A DNA stretch of 14,599 nucleotides from Chitinophagaceae bacterium UBA4857 (GTDB taxonomy: Bacteria; Bacteroidota; Bacteroidia; Chitinophagales; Chitinophagaceae), in the NCBI GenBank assembly GCA_002399735.1, contig DHEF01000039.1, positions 77,952-92,550 of the forward strand, in the 5' to 3' direction. How positions within the stretch are numbered: position 1 is the first letter of the stretch; each line of letters opens with the position of its first letter. Shown piece by piece: positions 14,340 to 14,599 of the stretch. The notes under the pieces are model-generated. The model saw only the letters and a list, made by a program, of their open reading frames with translations, had not been told where the DNA came from and ran no database searches. The position numbers and the translations under genes were made by a program.

Positions 14340-14456
14340 ATGGGACGCGGAGATAAAAAAACTGCAAAAGGTAAAAGATTTAAGGGCTCATTTGGTAAAT
14401 CACGCCCTGCTAAAGTTGTAAAAGCTAAAGAGGCTACTGCCGAAAAAAAGGCGTAA
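14340..14456 (+). CDS. 30S ribosomal protein bTHX (Thx)
   Basis: A 38-residue, very basic protein (about a third Lys and Arg) starting MGRGDKKTAKGKRFKGSFGK and continuing SRPAKVV, with the tail EATAEKKA. The pattern MGxGDxxTxxGKxxxGxxGxxRP is that of the small-subunit protein Thx known from Thermus and found in Bacteroidota, where it sits in the head of the 30S subunit among 16S rRNA helices. The 12-residue C-terminal extension (about residues 27-38, Ala/Glu/Lys-rich) goes beyond the Thermus length and is common in this phylum. It has its own promoter and terminator and is easily missed because it is so short. Confidence 0.88.
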   Translation: MGRGDKKTAKGKRFKGSFGKSRPAKVVKAKEATAEKKA

Positions 14457-14480
14457 GTTTTTTTATAACTAAACTTAGTG

Positions 14481-14514
14481 AACCTGCCTGCACACTGTGC
14501 TGCGCAGGTTTTTT
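14481..14514 (+). terminator. Intrinsic terminator of the bTHX gene
   Basis: AACCTGC (14481-14487) pairs with GCAGGTT (14504-14510), an inner GCAC/GTGC stem closes a three-base loop, and the hairpin runs into six T (14509-14514). It starts 24 bases after the stop codon. Confidence 0.88.
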
Positions 14515-14599
14515 GTTTTAGGCCGAAAGCTGAATGCTTAAAGCAGAAAGCTTGTTACGAGAGTATAGGAAACTTACACAATGCCCAATAGAATTAATT
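14515..14599. other. Window end, no established gene
   Basis: The stretch contains short AAAGC/GCTT near-repeats (14526-14552) and, at 14581, an ATG followed by five sense codons (MPNRIN) reaching the window edge. That could be the start of a gene, but six codons without a promoter match are not enough to call it. Confidence 0.3.

Overview
The window looks like chromosomal DNA of a Bacteroidota (Bacteroidetes) bacterium, most likely from the Chitinophagaceae/Sphingobacteriia side. Four signs point there: several starts are preceded by the Bacteroidota-type promoter TTG/TTTG-N(17-23)-TAnnTTTG; there is a large secreted amylase with a type IX secretion (T9SS) C-terminal sorting tail; there is a membrane-anchored TPR/LuxR regulator; and DUF4286 and bTHX genes are present. 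The family-level placement is inference. No transposase, integrase, phage gene, CRISPR array or tRNA/rRNA was seen, so this is mainly a housekeeping region.

Layout. 1-1107: the last codons of an unknown + strand gene converge on a ferredoxin-NADP reductase (-) across a shared terminator. 1108-2392: about 1.28 kb without a convincing gene, holding paired GGGTAG repeats, a minus-strand terminator-like hairpin with no gene in front of it, and one half of an AATCTGCG-type repeat. 2393-4316: a TPR/transmembrane/LuxR regulator, a palindromic repeat, then rimM. 4334-4383: a strong bidirectional terminator. 4403-7262 (all -): gpsA, a DinB-like protein, a two-TM hypothetical protein and a small membrane protein gene that appears frameshifted. 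7608-11357: a 1249-residue modular GH13 amylase with its own perfect-palindrome terminator. 11648-12379 (-): a LOG-family protein. 12578-13668: an exonuclease III plus DUF4286 operon. 13962-14231: an HU protein. 14340-14456: a 38-codon ribosomal protein bTHX gene.

Functionally the genes are mostly independent: redox (FNR), ribosome maturation and structure (RimM, bTHX), phospholipid precursor synthesis (GpsA), DNA repair and nucleoid structure (ExoIII, HU), nucleotide or cytokinin-type hydrolysis (LOG) and extracellular starch-type polysaccharide breakdown (GH13). Most genes have their own promoter and terminator.

No clear new multi-gene system was found. The items most worth a second look are the frameshifted membrane protein gene (6859-7262), a degenerate TAATCAAC-core repeat family in three separate intergenic gaps (about 5556-5662, 7384-7420, 11461-11566), the inverted AATCTGCG repeats around the LuxR-type gene, the empty 1.28 kb interval, and a structured element between the exonuclease operon and HU.
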